Shown: positions 1 through 7,920 of the stretch, in pieces
Layout of the letters: every line of letters starts with the position of its first letter
How positions within the stretch are numbered: position 1 is the stretch's first letter
Assembly: GCA_016794035.1 (NCBI GenBank)
Contig: JAEUHS010000091.1
Coordinates: 1 to 32,148 of the forward strand
Source of the DNA: Planctomycetota bacterium
GTDB lineage: Bacteria; Planctomycetota; UBA1135; UBA2386
Direction of reading: 5' to 3'
Length of the DNA stretch: 32,148 nt
Translations under genes and position numbers: made by a program
Notes under the pieces: generated by a model
What the model was told of the DNA's origin: nothing
What the model saw: only the letters and a program-made list of their open reading frames with translations
Databases searched by the model: none

Positions 1-1
1 G

Positions 2-169
2 GCCCGGCCGACGGCAGCAGCCGCCCGGCCCGCCGCAGCGGCGCCGCGCGCCGCAGCGGCGCCGGAGGCGAAGCGCGGTGGCACCGGGCTCATGGTCGCG
101 CTGACGGTGCTGCTGCTCGTCGCCGCTGCCGGTGTCGCCTACTTCTTCCTCGGCAACCAACTGCTCTGA
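2..169 (+). CDS. C-terminal end of a tail-anchored protein (5' end outside window)
   Basis: Only the last 55 codons are present, read in the frame that ends at the TGA at 167-169. The visible part is an Ala/Pro/Arg-rich low-complexity linker, then a short basic patch (EAKRGG), then one hydrophobic helix (LMVALTVLLLVAAAGVAYFF), and finally GNQLL at the C-terminus. This looks like a cytoplasmic protein with a disordered linker and a C-terminal membrane anchor. The roadblock/LC7 gene starts 14 bases after the stop, so the two are probably co-transcribed. The family cannot be named from the tail alone. Confidence 0.6.
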   Translation, partial: ARPTAAAARPAAAAPRAAAAPEAKRGGTGLMVALTVLLLVAAAGVAYFFLGNQLL

Positions 170-183
170 GCGGAGTCATCGCC

Positions 184-702
184 ATGGCCGACAAGAAACG
201 CATGTCGCAGAACGACCGCCTCCGGCACGACCGGTTGACGTTCTACAAGGACGACGTCGACCGCATCGACAAGTTGCTGGCCGAGTTCCTGCGCCTGTCG
301 GGTGCGAAGTGCGCGCTGTTGATCGACAAGGAAGGACACCTTGTCACCAAGCGTGGAGAACTTCGCACAATCGACATCGACACGATCTCCGCACTTGTCG
401 CCGGCTCGTTTGCGGCGACGAAGGAGATGGCGCGCCTGCTCGGCGAAGACGAGTTCACGGCGATGTTCCACCAAGGCGAGCGCGACAACATCCAGCTGTC
501 GCTCGTCGGGGACCGCACGCTGCTGACGATCCTGTTCGACGATCGCACGACCGTCGGCATGGTCCGCCTCTACGCCGGCGAGACCGCGAAGAAGCTCGCC
601 GACATCTACAAGGACGCGCTGAATCGCAACGACGTCGATCCGGGTCTCGGTGAGGCCTACGGATCCGACGCGAAGAAGACGCTCGACAAGTTGTTCGACT
701 GA
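184..702 (+). CDS. Roadblock/LC7 domain protein (MglB-like)
   Basis: The 172-residue protein matches the roadblock/LC7 fold found in MglB and other regulators of small Ras-like GTPases. An N-terminal helix (residues about 20-38) is followed by the strand-loop-strand GAKCALLIDKEGHLVTKRGE. Next come a central helix with FAATKEMARLLGEDEF and the family-typical stretch GERDNIQLSLVGDRTLLTILFD, then a strand with GMVRLY. A C-terminal extension of about 40 residues ends in LDKLFD. ATG 184 is preceded by GGAG at 172-175. Such proteins often sit beside a MglA-type GTPase and control cell polarity or motility. No GTPase is visible here, so a role in polarity is inference from the family. It follows the membrane-anchored protein by 14 bases, and a hairpin terminator lies 25 bases downstream. 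Confidence 0.88.
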   Translation: MADKKRMSQNDRLRHDRLTFYKDDVDRIDKLLAEFLRLSGAKCALLIDKEGHLVTKRGELRTIDIDTISALVAGSFAATKEMARLLGEDEFTAMFHQGERDNIQLSLVGDRTLLTILFDDRTTVGMVRLYAGETAKKLADIYKDALNRNDVDPGLGEAYGSDAKKTLDKLFD

Positions 703-726
703 GCGAGCGTCGAACGCGGCGCGCGG

Positions 727-770
727 CACGGGCTGTTCATGGCGTTGCCATGGGCGGCCCGTGTGTGTTT
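727..770 (+). terminator. Hairpin terminator after the roadblock gene
   Basis: CACGGGCTG (727-735) pairs with CGGCCCGTG (755-763) with one mismatch. An inner perfect stem lies between them, CATGGC (738-743) with GCCATG (747-752). A T-rich run, TGTGTTT, follows. The T-tract is weak, so efficiency is uncertain. Confidence 0.55.
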
Positions 771-879
771 CCGGCGGGCGAATTCACCGAGCCGCGCAAA
801 GGAAAATCGAAAAAAACCGGGACGCACTACGGTGCGGCAGTCATCGATGCAACCTCGTTGTTTTCCTTGTGCTACCAGC

Positions 880-899
880 GTTGCGTAGGGATTCGCAAC
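880..899. repeat. Inverted repeat GTTGCG-N8-CGCAAC
   Basis: GTTGCG (880-885) and CGCAAC (894-899) are perfect inverted half-sites separated by TAGGGATT. The site lies 168 bases upstream of the lysine-rich peptide gene, inside its non-coding leader. It could be an operator or a small RNA hairpin; the sequence does not decide. Confidence 0.4.
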
Positions 900-1067
900 T
901 CGGCACGGTGCGGCGAAGTCGCAGTATCTCAAGCCATGGAAGCCAGTTCCGGTGAATTCACGGCGGGGGTGTGCCGATCTTGGATTGTGGCCGGAGTTCC
1001 GGGCTTCACTGCGGTGCTGCCTCTCACCGGCTTTCCCCTTCAAAAACCCTAACAAGGACAGAGTGCT

Positions 1068-1133
1068 ATGGCTGCCAAGAAGAAGGCCACCAAGAAGAAG
1101 AAGAAGGCCACCAAGAAGAAGGCCAAGAAGTAG
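1068..1133 (+). CDS. Lysine-rich 21-residue basic peptide (H1-tail-like)
   Basis: This very short gene encodes a 21-residue peptide with 13 lysines. The remaining residues are only Ala, Thr and the initiator Met, arranged as MAAKKK followed by KATK and KAKK motifs. Every lysine codon is AAG. The reading frame is credible despite its length. AAGGA at 1054-1058 stands 9 bases before the ATG, the TAG stop is in frame, and a strong intrinsic terminator lies 54 bases downstream. Composition resembles the C-terminal tails of eukaryotic linker histone H1 and bacterial H1-like proteins such as Hc1/HctB, which bind DNA by charge alone. A nucleic-acid-binding or condensing role is therefore likely but is inference. 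It has no fold of its own. Its first 17 coding bases are identical to those of the histone-fold gene at 21060. The alternative is a structured small RNA that merely contains this frame. Confidence 0.72.
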   Translation: MAAKKKATKKKKKATKKKAKK

Positions 1134-1187
1134 GCCTGCCGAGGGTCGCCTCTGCCCTCGCGGCACGTGACCCTCCGATCGAATCCC

Positions 1188-1226
1188 AGGCGGGGTCCGG
1201 CAGTGCGCCGGGCCCCGTCTTCTTTT
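1188..1226 (+). terminator. Strong intrinsic terminator after the lysine-rich peptide gene
   Basis: The left arm (1188-1201, core GGGGTCCGGC) pairs with 1207-1220 (core GCCGGGCCCC) over about 14 base pairs, with G-U wobbles only. The loop is AGTGC, and TCTTTT follows directly. This is the clearest rho-independent terminator in the left half of the window and shows that the peptide gene is transcribed as a discrete unit. Confidence 0.9.
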
Positions 1227-1322
1227 GTACCGTGCCCGCTGCGGATTGTGTTGCGCTCGGCCGTATCTACGGCGCGCGTGCGACCCCGGAGCCGTTCGAG
1301 GCTGCGCACCCCTGCCGCGGCG

Positions 1323-3368
1323 TCAGTGCAGTCGCTGGCCGGGCCGGGCGCCGGCGTCCGGCGACAGCAGGAACACTTCGCCGTCGGTGCCGGCCGCGAT
1401 CACCATGCCCTCGCTGACGCCGAACTTCATCTTCCGGGGCGCCAGGTTCGCGACCATCACGACCAGGCGGCCGACCAGCTGTTCGGGTTCGTAGGCGCTC
1501 TTGATGCCGGCGAAGACCGTGCGCGTCGCGGTGCCGCCGAGGCTGAGCTGCAGGCGCAGCAGCTTCTTCGCCTCGGGGATCGCCTCGGCGCGCACGATGC
1601 GGGCGATGCGCAGATCGACCTTCTGGAAGTCGTCGATCGTGATCGTGCCCGCCAGCGGCTCCTTGACGAGCGCCTCGCCGCCGTCGGTGGACGGCGCGGC
1701 GGTGCCGGTGGCGTCGGCCGCGACGGCGGCGGGGACCGCCGCCTCGGCGACGAACATCGCCGCGACCGCCGCCTCGTCGACGCGCGCCATCATGTGTTCG
1801 AATGTCGCCACCGGCGTGCCGACCAGCGGCTGCTGGGCCAGCTGCCAGCGGTCCATCGCGCTGCCGAGCAGGCGGCCGGCCTTCGTGGCCAGGTCCGGCA
1901 GCACCGGCGCCAGGTAGATCGCGATCTGGTGGAACAGGTTCAGCACCACGGTGCACACGTCGCGCAGCTCGGCGGCGCGCGAGGGGTCCTTCTTCAGGGT
2001 CCACGGCGCCTTGCCTTCGACGTACTCGTTGGCGGCGTCGGCCAGGGTCATGCACAGGCGCATCGCCTCGCGGTAGTCGCACCCCTCGTAGGCGGCGGCG
2101 ATGGTGTCGCCGAGGCTCGCCGCGCGCGCGAACAGGCCGCCGTCGTCGGGGTAGGCCGGGGCCAGCCCCGCGGCCTCGACGAAGCGCGCCGAGCGGCTGG
2201 CGAGGTTGACGACGCGGCCGACCAGGTCGCTGTTGACCTTGCCGACGAACTCGTCGGGCACGAAGTCGAGGTCGTCGATGCGCGGGCTCAACTTGCTGGC
2301 GTAGTAGTAGCGCAGCCAGCCGGGCTCGAGGTGCTGCAGATAGCGCTCGGCGGTGACGAAGGTCCCGCGCGACTTCGACATCTTCTCGCCGGCGACGCGC
2401 AGGAAGCCGTGGATCTGCACGCGGCGCGGCAGCTGGTAGCCGCCCACGCGCAGCAGCGCGGGCCAGAACAGCGTGTGGAAGTAGGTGATGTCCTTGCCGA
2501 GGAAGTGCACGATCTCGCACTTCGGGTTGCGCCACCACGCGTCGAGCGACTCGCCGTGCCGCTGGCACCACTCGGCGGTGCTGCCGATGTAGCCGATCGG
2601 CGCGTCGAACCAGACGTACCAGAACTGGCCGGGATGACCGGGGATCTCGAAGCCGAAGTAGGGCGCCGGTCGCGACACGTCCCAGTCCTGCAGCGGCTTG
2701 TTCAGGAAGTGGCCGGCGAGATAGTTGGCGACCTCCTCCTGCAGCGCGCCGCTGCTGCGGGTCCACTCGGTCAGGAACGGCTGCAGCGACTCGAGCCGCA
2801 CGAACAGCTGCCGGCTCGGCTTCGTCACCGGCGCCGCCCCGGAGTGCACGCTGCGCGGGTTCTTCAGCTCGGTCGCCGCGTAGGTCGAGCCGCACGCTTC
2901 GCAGCTGTCGCCGTACTGGTCCTTGGTGCCGCAGCGCGGGCATTCACCGACGACGAAGCGATCGGCGAGGAACGTCTTCTGCACCGGGTCGTACAGCCGT
3001 TCGACCGAGCGTTCGACGACCATGTTCGCCGCGACCAGCGCCGCCCAGATGCCGTCGCAGGCCGCCCGGCTGGCCGCGCTGTTGGTCGAGCCGTAGTGGT
3101 CGAACGAGATGCCGAACGCGGCGAAGTCGCGCTGGTGGGCGACGGCCATGTCGGCGATCAGCCGTTCCGGCGGGATGCCTTCCTTCTGCGCCCGGATCAT
3201 GATCGCCGTGCCGTGGGTGTCGTCGGCGCAGACGTAGACGGCGCGGTGCCCGCGCAGACGCTGGAACCGCACGAAGATGTCGGTCTGGATGTACTCGACC
3301 AGGTGGCCGAGGTGGATCGGACCGTTCGCGTACGGCAGCGCGCTGGTGACGAGGATCTGGCGGCTCAT
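1323..3368 (-). CDS. metG: Methionyl-tRNA synthetase
   Basis: MetG charges tRNA-Met with methionine in the cytoplasm. The class I signature HLGH is at residues 19-22 (after LPYANG) and KMSKS is at 329-333. The zinc knuckle between them has four cysteines at about 143, 146, 156 and 159. An anticodon-binding helical domain follows. The last ~110 residues (from [16 protein letters not shown]) are the OB-fold tRNA-binding domain related to Trbp111, present in the longer, dimeric MetG type. Length is 681 residues, normal for that type. I start at the ATG at 3368 because [16 protein letters not shown] matches the usual N-terminus; an in-frame GTG at 3407 would overlap the upstream gene. It lies 13 bases downstream of the EI24 gene on the same strand, so they are probably co-transcribed. 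Confidence 0.97.
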   Translation of the reverse strand: MSRQILVTSALPYANGPIHLGHLVEYIQTDIFVRFQRLRGHRAVYVCADDTHGTAIMIRAQKEGIPPERLIADMAVAHQRDFAAFGISFDHYGSTNSAASRAACDGIWAALVAANMVVERSVERLYDPVQKTFLADRFVVGECPRCGTKDQYGDSCEACGSTYAATELKNPRSVHSGAAPVTKPSRQLFVRLESLQPFLTEWTRSSGALQEEVANYLAGHFLNKPLQDWDVSRPAPYFGFEIPGHPGQFWYVWFDAPIGYIGSTAEWCQRHGESLDAWWRNPKCEIVHFLGKDITYFHTLFWPALLRVGGYQLPRRVQIHGFLRVAGEKMSKSRGTFVTAERYLQHLEPGWLRYYYASKLSPRIDDLDFVPDEFVGKVNSDLVGRVVNLASRSARFVEAAGLAPAYPDDGGLFARAASLGDTIAAAYEGCDYREAMRLCMTLADAANEYVEGKAPWTLKKDPSRAAELRDVCTVVLNLFHQIAIYLAPVLPDLATKAGRLLGSAMDRWQLAQQPLVGTPVATFEHMMARVDEAAVAAMFVAEAAVPAAVAADATGTAAPSTDGGEALVKEPLAGTITIDDFQKVDLRIARIVRAEAIPEAKKLLRLQLSLGGTATRTVFAGIKSAYEPEQLVGRLVVMVANLAPRKMKFGVSEGMVIAAGTDGEVFLLSPDAGARPGQRLH

Positions 3369-3381
3369 GGGGAGGGGCAGG

Positions 3382-4263
3382 CTAGCCGCCAGCTGCCGCA
3401 GATCCACGCGCCGGCCCGATCGGGTCGCGCTTGTCGAACTGCAGGTAGGCCGACGTCGCCGCCAGCGTCGCCACCGGCGCCAGGGCCAGCACGTTGACGA
3501 ACGGCACCGCGGCCGCCAGCTGCAGGCCGACGCCGACGCCGAGCGCGCGCCAGCGGTTCTGCCACAGCGCCTGCAGCCGGCGGCGCTGGCCGAGACCGCG
3601 CGCGGCCATCGGCGGCTCGAACCAGACCACGGCGGCGCTGACGGCGCCGAGCGTGACGACGAGAGGCAGACCGATCCACGGCAGCAGCGAGACGAACAGC
3701 GCCAACGGCCACAGCAGCAGCGCGCCGGCCAACACCTGCGCGCGCTCGCGCACGCGCCGCACCCGCGGCGCGGCGGCGCGTTCGCGTGCGGGCCCGAGCA
3801 TCACGGCCTCGGCGGCGCGCCGCAGCGGTTCCTGGAACGGGCCCGCCAGCACGTCGAGCAGCGGCGGTCCGAGCAGCAGCCAGCTCGTCAGCAGCCAGTG
3901 CCCCGGCCCGGCGTCGGCGAAGCTGGCCCGCCAGCCGTCGAGCAGCCACCACGTTCCGCCGAAGAACGCGGTGAACCACGGCGCGAGCAGCACCGCGCCG
4001 ACCAGCACCAGCGAACCGAACACCAGCAGGTTGCTGGCGACCGGCAGGCCGAGCTGGCCGATCAACGCGCGTTCGTGCAGCAGCGCGAACACGGCGCGAT
4101 GCACGCTGCGAACGCCGCTGCCGAGGTCGCGCCACCAGGCGCCGCGGCCGGGCTGCAACGGCGTGCGATGGTCGAGCGCGACGATGCGACCGCCGCAGCG
4201 TCCGCACGCTGCGCCGGTGCGGACATGGCCGCAGCAAGGGCACTCGGCGATGGTCGGGCTCAC
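3382..4263 (-). CDS. EI24-domain membrane protein with N-terminal zinc ribbon
   Basis: A 293-residue integral membrane protein of the EI24/CysZ-like superfamily. Residues 8-23 form a probable zinc ribbon (CPCC...CGRC). Several hydrophobic segments follow: one around [20 protein letters not shown], one around [15 protein letters not shown], a pair around [20 protein letters not shown] and [12 protein letters not shown], and a last one near the C-terminus ([21 protein letters not shown]). The N-P-F-containing end resembles the VPFVN/NVPFLN motif of EI24 proteins. The start is a GTG at 4263 with no clear Shine-Dalgarno. It is divergent from the acyl-CoA dehydrogenase gene and precedes metG by 13 bases. 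CysZ members transport sulfate, but this protein's substrate is unknown, and the zinc ribbon is an addition to the basic family architecture. Confidence 0.75.
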   Translation of the reverse strand: MSPTIAECPCCGHVRTGAACGRCGGRIVALDHRTPLQPGRGAWWRDLGSGVRSVHRAVFALLHERALIGQLGLPVASNLLVFGSLVLVGAVLLAPWFTAFFGGTWWLLDGWRASFADAGPGHWLLTSWLLLGPPLLDVLAGPFQEPLRRAAEAVMLGPARERAAAPRVRRVRERAQVLAGALLLWPLALFVSLLPWIGLPLVVTLGAVSAAVVWFEPPMAARGLGQRRRLQALWQNRWRALGVGVGLQLAAAVPFVNVLALAPVATLAATSAYLQFDKRDPIGPARGSAAAGG

Positions 4264-4339
4264 GGGGTGCGGCGCGGGCCAGGGCTGGTTCGCATCTGCC
4301 CGCGGCGCCGCGGCGAAATGCTCGCAGCGCGCGCAGAGC

Positions 4340-4367
4340 TTGCTTGCCGCTCGGTCCCGCCTATCCT
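4340..4367 (+). promoter_or_regulatory. Putative sigma-70-type promoter of the glutaryl-CoA dehydrogenase gene
   Basis: TTGCTT (4340-4345) and TATCCT (4362-4367) are separated by 16 bases. Transcription would start near 4374, giving a leader of about 24 bases before the ATG at 4398. Match by eye only. Confidence 0.45.
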
Positions 4368-4397
4368 GCGCATTCCTCGCGCCGTTTCCACCGCATC

Positions 4398-5567
4398 ATG
4401 AGCGATCTCTACAAGGCCCTCGACTTCTTCAACGTCGACGAACTCTACTCCGACGAGGAACGCATGATCCGCGACACCGTGCGGTCGTGGGTCAGCGACC
4501 GGTTCATGCCGGTGATCGAGGAGCACAACCGCGCCGCGACGTTCCCGAGCCACCTGATCCCCGAGCTCGGCGAGATGGGCGTCTACGGCGCGAGCCTGAC
4601 CGGCTACGGCTGCGCGGGCCTGTCGCCGATCGCCAGCGGCCTGATCTGTACCGAACTCGAGCGCGGCGACTCGGGCCTGCGCTCGTTCGTGTCGGTGCAG
4701 GGCTCGCTGTGCATGTTCCCGATCTGGGCCTACGGCAGCGAGGAGCAGAAGCAGCGCTACCTGCCGAAGATGGCGCAGGGCAAGTTGATCGGCTGCTTCG
4801 GCCTGACCGAAGCCGACTTCGGCAGCAACCCGGGCGGCATGCTGACCAAGGCGGTCAAGGACGGCGCCCACTACGTGCTGAACGGCAGCAAGTACTGGAT
4901 CACGAACGGCAGCGTCGCCGACGTCGCCGTGGTCTGGGCCAAGCTCGAGGGCACGATCCGCGGCTTCCTGGTCGACAAGGGCACCAAGGGCTTCCAGGGC
5001 AAGGGCATCAAGAACAAGTTCTCGCTGCGCGCCTCGGACACCAGCGAACTGGTGCTCGAGGACGTGCGCATCCCGGCGTCGCAGATGCTGCCGAACATCG
5101 AAGGCATCAAGGGCCCGCTGTCGTGCCTGACGCAGGCGCGCTACGGCATCGCCTTCGGCGCGATCGGCGCCGCGCAGGCCGCGTTCGACGAGGCGTGCCG
5201 CTACAGCAAGATGCGCATCCAGTTCGACAAGCCGATCGCGCGCTTCCAGCTGGTGCAGAACAAGCTGGTCTGGATGGCCAGCGAGATCACCAAGGCGCAG
5301 CTGATGTGCTGGAAGCTCGGCAAGATGAAGGAGGCCGGCACCATGCAGCACTTCCACGTGTCGATGGCCAAGCGCAACTCGTGCTGGATGGCGCTCGAGT
5401 GCTGCCGGCTCGGCCGCGACATCCTCGGCGCCAACGGCATCACCGACGAGTACCAGATGATGCGCCACATGTGCAATCTGGAGTCGGTGATCACCTACGA
5501 GGGCACGCACGACATCCATGGGCTGATCATCGGGCGGCAGCTGACAGGCGAGGATGCGATCCTGTAG
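4398..5567 (+). CDS. gcdH: Glutaryl-CoA dehydrogenase-type acyl-CoA dehydrogenase
   Basis: A 389-residue FAD enzyme of the acyl-CoA dehydrogenase superfamily. The closest recognisable relative is glutaryl-CoA dehydrogenase, which oxidises and decarboxylates glutaryl-CoA to crotonyl-CoA in lysine, tryptophan and aromatic degradation. Family-specific blocks are GYGCAGLSP (69-77), ELERGDSGLRSFVSVQ (86-101), CFGLTEADFGSNPGG (133-147) and VITYEGTHDIHGLIIGR (364-380). Glu368 in YEGTHDIH is the expected catalytic base. Arg95 in GLRS aligns with the arginine that binds the distal carboxylate in decarboxylating enzymes, which supports a true glutaryl-CoA substrate. I use the ATG at 4398; an upstream in-frame start at 4344 would overlap the promoter-like sequence. 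The 3' end overlaps the next gene by 14 bases. Confidence 0.92.
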   Translation: MSDLYKALDFFNVDELYSDEERMIRDTVRSWVSDRFMPVIEEHNRAATFPSHLIPELGEMGVYGASLTGYGCAGLSPIASGLICTELERGDSGLRSFVSVQGSLCMFPIWAYGSEEQKQRYLPKMAQGKLIGCFGLTEADFGSNPGGMLTKAVKDGAHYVLNGSKYWITNGSVADVAVVWAKLEGTIRGFLVDKGTKGFQGKGIKNKFSLRASDTSELVLEDVRIPASQMLPNIEGIKGPLSCLTQARYGIAFGAIGAAQAAFDEACRYSKMRIQFDKPIARFQLVQNKLVWMASEITKAQLMCWKLGKMKEAGTMQHFHVSMAKRNSCWMALECCRLGRDILGANGITDEYQMMRHMCNLESVITYEGTHDIHGLIIGRQLTGEDAIL

Positions 5568-7875
5568 CCACGGGCTGCAGGAGATCGTTCGTCGCGCCGC
5601 GTTCGCCGCGGTGCTGTTGCCGCTCCCCTTCGCTGCGTGCCGTTCGACGGCTGCGGTCGAACGGGAGCACCTGACCGTCACGCTGGGGCGGGACCCCGTC
5701 GGCCTGCTGCGTATGATCGGCGGCGCGCCTACGGCGGAGCTCGCCGCGGAACTCGCGCGCGACCTCGACGGGACGTGGAGTGGCGCCGACCAGTTGCGCC
5801 TGCTGCAGTTCGGACTCGGGCACGACGACGAGCGCGTGGTGTTCGGTGCGACGGTCCTGATGGGCGACCAGCTGCCGGTGCCCGAGTTGCGCCACGCGGC
5901 GGCGGTCGTGATCCCGCGCCTCGCCGACGCGGACTGTCCGGTCACGTGGGATCAGGCGCGGCAACTGATGGGCAGCGTCGACTTCGCCGCGGTGGCGGCG
6001 GTGATCCCGAAGATGCCGGAGGGGGAGGCGAGCTGGTTCCTCGACCACCTGCATCGCATGGTGCGACCCGACGCGATCCCGGTGCTGTGTGCCCTCGCGC
6101 GGTCGACCGAGGGCGCGGTGCGACGCGCCGCGTTCGCCGACGCGGTGTTGACCGCGGAGTACAGTGACCAGCACGTGCCGTTGCTGGTGGCGACGTGGCT
6201 CGCCCTCGTCGGCCGCCAACCGGACGCCGAGCCTGCCGGGAGCGGTCTGCCGGGCGTGCTGGCGGCGGCCCTGCGCGCGCACCTCGAACTACCGGACCTG
6301 CCGCCACCACGCGAGGGCGAACTCGATCGTCGGCTCCCCGGTCTGCCGGTCGTGCCATGTGCGCGCTGGCTCGTTGCGAGTACGCCAGGCGCCGCGGATG
6401 TGCCGTTGCTGCGCGACCTGCTGGCTTCGCCAGTGGAACCGCTGCGCCACGCGTCGGAGTGGGCGCTGGGAGCGGTCGACACCGAAGCGGCGCGTGCCGT
6501 GTTGCAAGGTGAGCCACCGGCGGACGACCGGCTGGTGTGCTGGACGGCGGCGCGGGCACGTGCCGGGGATCCTGCGGCGTTGGAACGTCTGTTCGATGGC
6601 GACGACGACGCGCTGGCCTTCGGGCTCGTGCTCGCGTCACCGGAGCGGCGGCAAGCGTTCTGCGCCCGGCTGCTGACGCTGCCGTTCGAGCAGGCGCAAC
6701 CGATCATGAGCACGTTGGGGGAGTGGTCGCGCGGCGAGATCTACCTGTCGTTCGCCGACCCGCCGTACGACGATCGCTACTTCGCCGACCTGGAACCGCT
6801 GGTCGCAGCATCGCCCCGTGTCGATGCGCGGCTGCTTCGCCTGCTGATCTGCTCCGTTCCAGCGTGCCAGACCGACCGGCTCGCGGACATGGCGTTGGCG
6901 CTGCCGGTCGACGATCTGTTCACACCCTCGCAGTCGCAATGGGGTCAGGACTTCGACACCGGCTCGCCGTTGATGGGACGCGGCGACGTGTGGGCGTTCC
7001 TCGAAGTTACCCGCCCCGAGGCCTTCCGTCGCCGCCTGCGCGAAGGGCTGGACAGCAAGTCCGCGTCGGTGCGCGATCGTTGCGCCGCGTTCCTGATCCG
7101 GCTCGGCGACACGGAACGACTCGATCGGCTCGCCGCGTGGATCGACGCGCGCGACGACGTCGACGACGATTGGGTGCTCCTGGCGCGCGATGGCGGTGCC
7201 GACGTGGTCCAGGTGCTGCGAAGTCGTCTGCTGACGAGGCAGGATCCCCGGCATCAGGTTGGCTTGCTGCGCGGTCTGGCCGTGGCGCTCGGCATGCCGT
7301 TCGAGTTCGCCATCCGGTCCTGGGATCTCGACAAGGATCACGTCGAGGACGTACGCGCAGCGTTGCTCGCCGGCGACGCGGGCGCCGCGTTCCAGCGCAG
7401 CCGGCCCGCATTCCAACCCTGGTCGTCGGGGCTGTTGGCGAACTGGCAGGTGCCGGCCGTGCGATCGTTCCTGTGCGCGCAGCGGGACGGGCGCGATGTC
7501 CCGGCCCAGGACGCGTACCTGTTCGATCAGCTCTCGGCATTGGCGACCGATGACCACGCGATCCTCGATCGCATGCTCCAACCGGTGCGCGATGGCCGCT
7601 ATGCAACCCACGACGGCTTCTCGCCCCGTGTGGCGGCGCACGCCAGGGGTCTGGCGATGCTGCCGTTCTGGATCGACGAGCTCGGTTCGAACTGCTGCAA
7701 GTGCGTGTTCGTGAAGGAAGTGCTGCAGGAGCTGTTCGTTCGGGATGGCGACGCGTATGGCCGCAGCCGCTACCTCGAACCCACGGGCCCATGGCTGCGC
7801 CGCTCGTTGTTGCCAGTTGCCGATCGCCTGCGCTGGAGCCGCATCGCGAACGGCTACGTCGTCGCTGGTCGGTGA
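5554..7875 (+). CDS. Large predicted lipoprotein with helical (HEAT-like) repeats, function unknown
   Basis: A 773-residue protein whose N-terminus has a signal sequence (RRAAFAAVLLPLPFAAC) with a lipobox-like FAAC and lipidation at Cys29. Mature protein would be tethered to a membrane facing the periplasm. The rest is mostly alternating short helices with motifs such as LRHASEWALGAVDTEAARAVL and LLRDLLASPVEPLRHA, typical of HEAT or PBS-lyase-like repeats used for protein-protein contact. No catalytic motif is visible. One CCKC-like cluster (NCCKCVF) occurs near residue 714. It overlaps the end of gcdH by 14 bases (ATGCGATCCTGTAG), so it is translated from the same transcript, although a metabolic link is not evident. 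The family is not recognised. Confidence 0.8.
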   Translation: MRSCSHGLQEIVRRAAFAAVLLPLPFAACRSTAAVEREHLTVTLGRDPVGLLRMIGGAPTAELAAELARDLDGTWSGADQLRLLQFGLGHDDERVVFGATVLMGDQLPVPELRHAAAVVIPRLADADCPVTWDQARQLMGSVDFAAVAAVIPKMPEGEASWFLDHLHRMVRPDAIPVLCALARSTEGAVRRAAFADAVLTAEYSDQHVPLLVATWLALVGRQPDAEPAGSGLPGVLAAALRAHLELPDLPPPREGELDRRLPGLPVVPCARWLVASTPGAADVPLLRDLLASPVEPLRHASEWALGAVDTEAARAVLQGEPPADDRLVCWTAARARAGDPAALERLFDGDDDALAFGLVLASPERRQAFCARLLTLPFEQAQPIMSTLGEWSRGEIYLSFADPPYDDRYFADLEPLVAASPRVDARLLRLLICSVPACQTDRLADMALALPVDDLFTPSQSQWGQDFDTGSPLMGRGDVWAFLEVTRPEAFRRRLREGLDSKSASVRDRCAAFLIRLGDTERLDRLAAWIDARDDVDDDWVLLARDGGADVVQVLRSRLLTRQDPRHQVGLLRGLAVALGMPFEFAIRSWDLDKDHVEDVRAALLAGDAGAAFQRSRPAFQPWSSGLLANWQVPAVRSFLCAQRDGRDVPAQDAYLFDQLSALATDDHAILDRMLQPVRDGRYATHDGFSPRVAAHARGLAMLPFWIDELGSNCCKCVFVKEVLQELFVRDGDAYGRSRYLEPTGPWLRRSLLPVADRLRWSRIANGYVVAGR

Positions 7876-7882
7876 GGCGCTG

Positions 7883-7911
7883 CTGACTTCGATCGCCGCG
7901 CCCGCTAGAAC
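7883..7911 (+). promoter_or_regulatory. Putative promoter for the GT4 gene giving a near-leaderless transcript
   Basis: CTGACT (7883-7888), a 17-base spacer and TAGAAC (7906-7911) resemble a sigma-70 promoter (4 of 6 matches in each hexamer). The expected start point, near 7918, is about 3 bases before the ATG at 7921, which has no Shine-Dalgarno. Confidence 0.45.
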
Positions 7912-7920
7912 TCGACCGCG

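Larger units (their letters stand above)
703..1067. other. 365-base non-coding leader region before the lysine-rich peptide gene
   Basis: No open frame here has convincing coding character. It holds the terminator of the roadblock gene at its left end and a perfect 6-base inverted repeat at 880-899. GAATTCAC occurs twice (near 780 and 954), the second inside the palindrome GTGAATTCAC. The Shine-Dalgarno sequence of the lysine-rich peptide is at the right end. Locally it is less GC-rich than the flanking genes, with runs of A and T near 800-830 and 855-870. The promoter for the peptide gene must lie here or upstream, but I could not pick a clear -35/-10 pair. Confidence 0.6.

Noticed and set aside
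1049..1309. A small hydrophobic protein (minus strand, FLVAFFFFLVAFFLA)
   Set aside because: It is the complement of the AAG-rich peptide gene and runs through the terminator. The plus-strand frame has the Shine-Dalgarno and terminator in the right places.
1167..3497. A 776-codon frame on the plus strand
   Set aside because: Antisense to metG and the end of the EI24 gene; metG has complete catalytic motifs.
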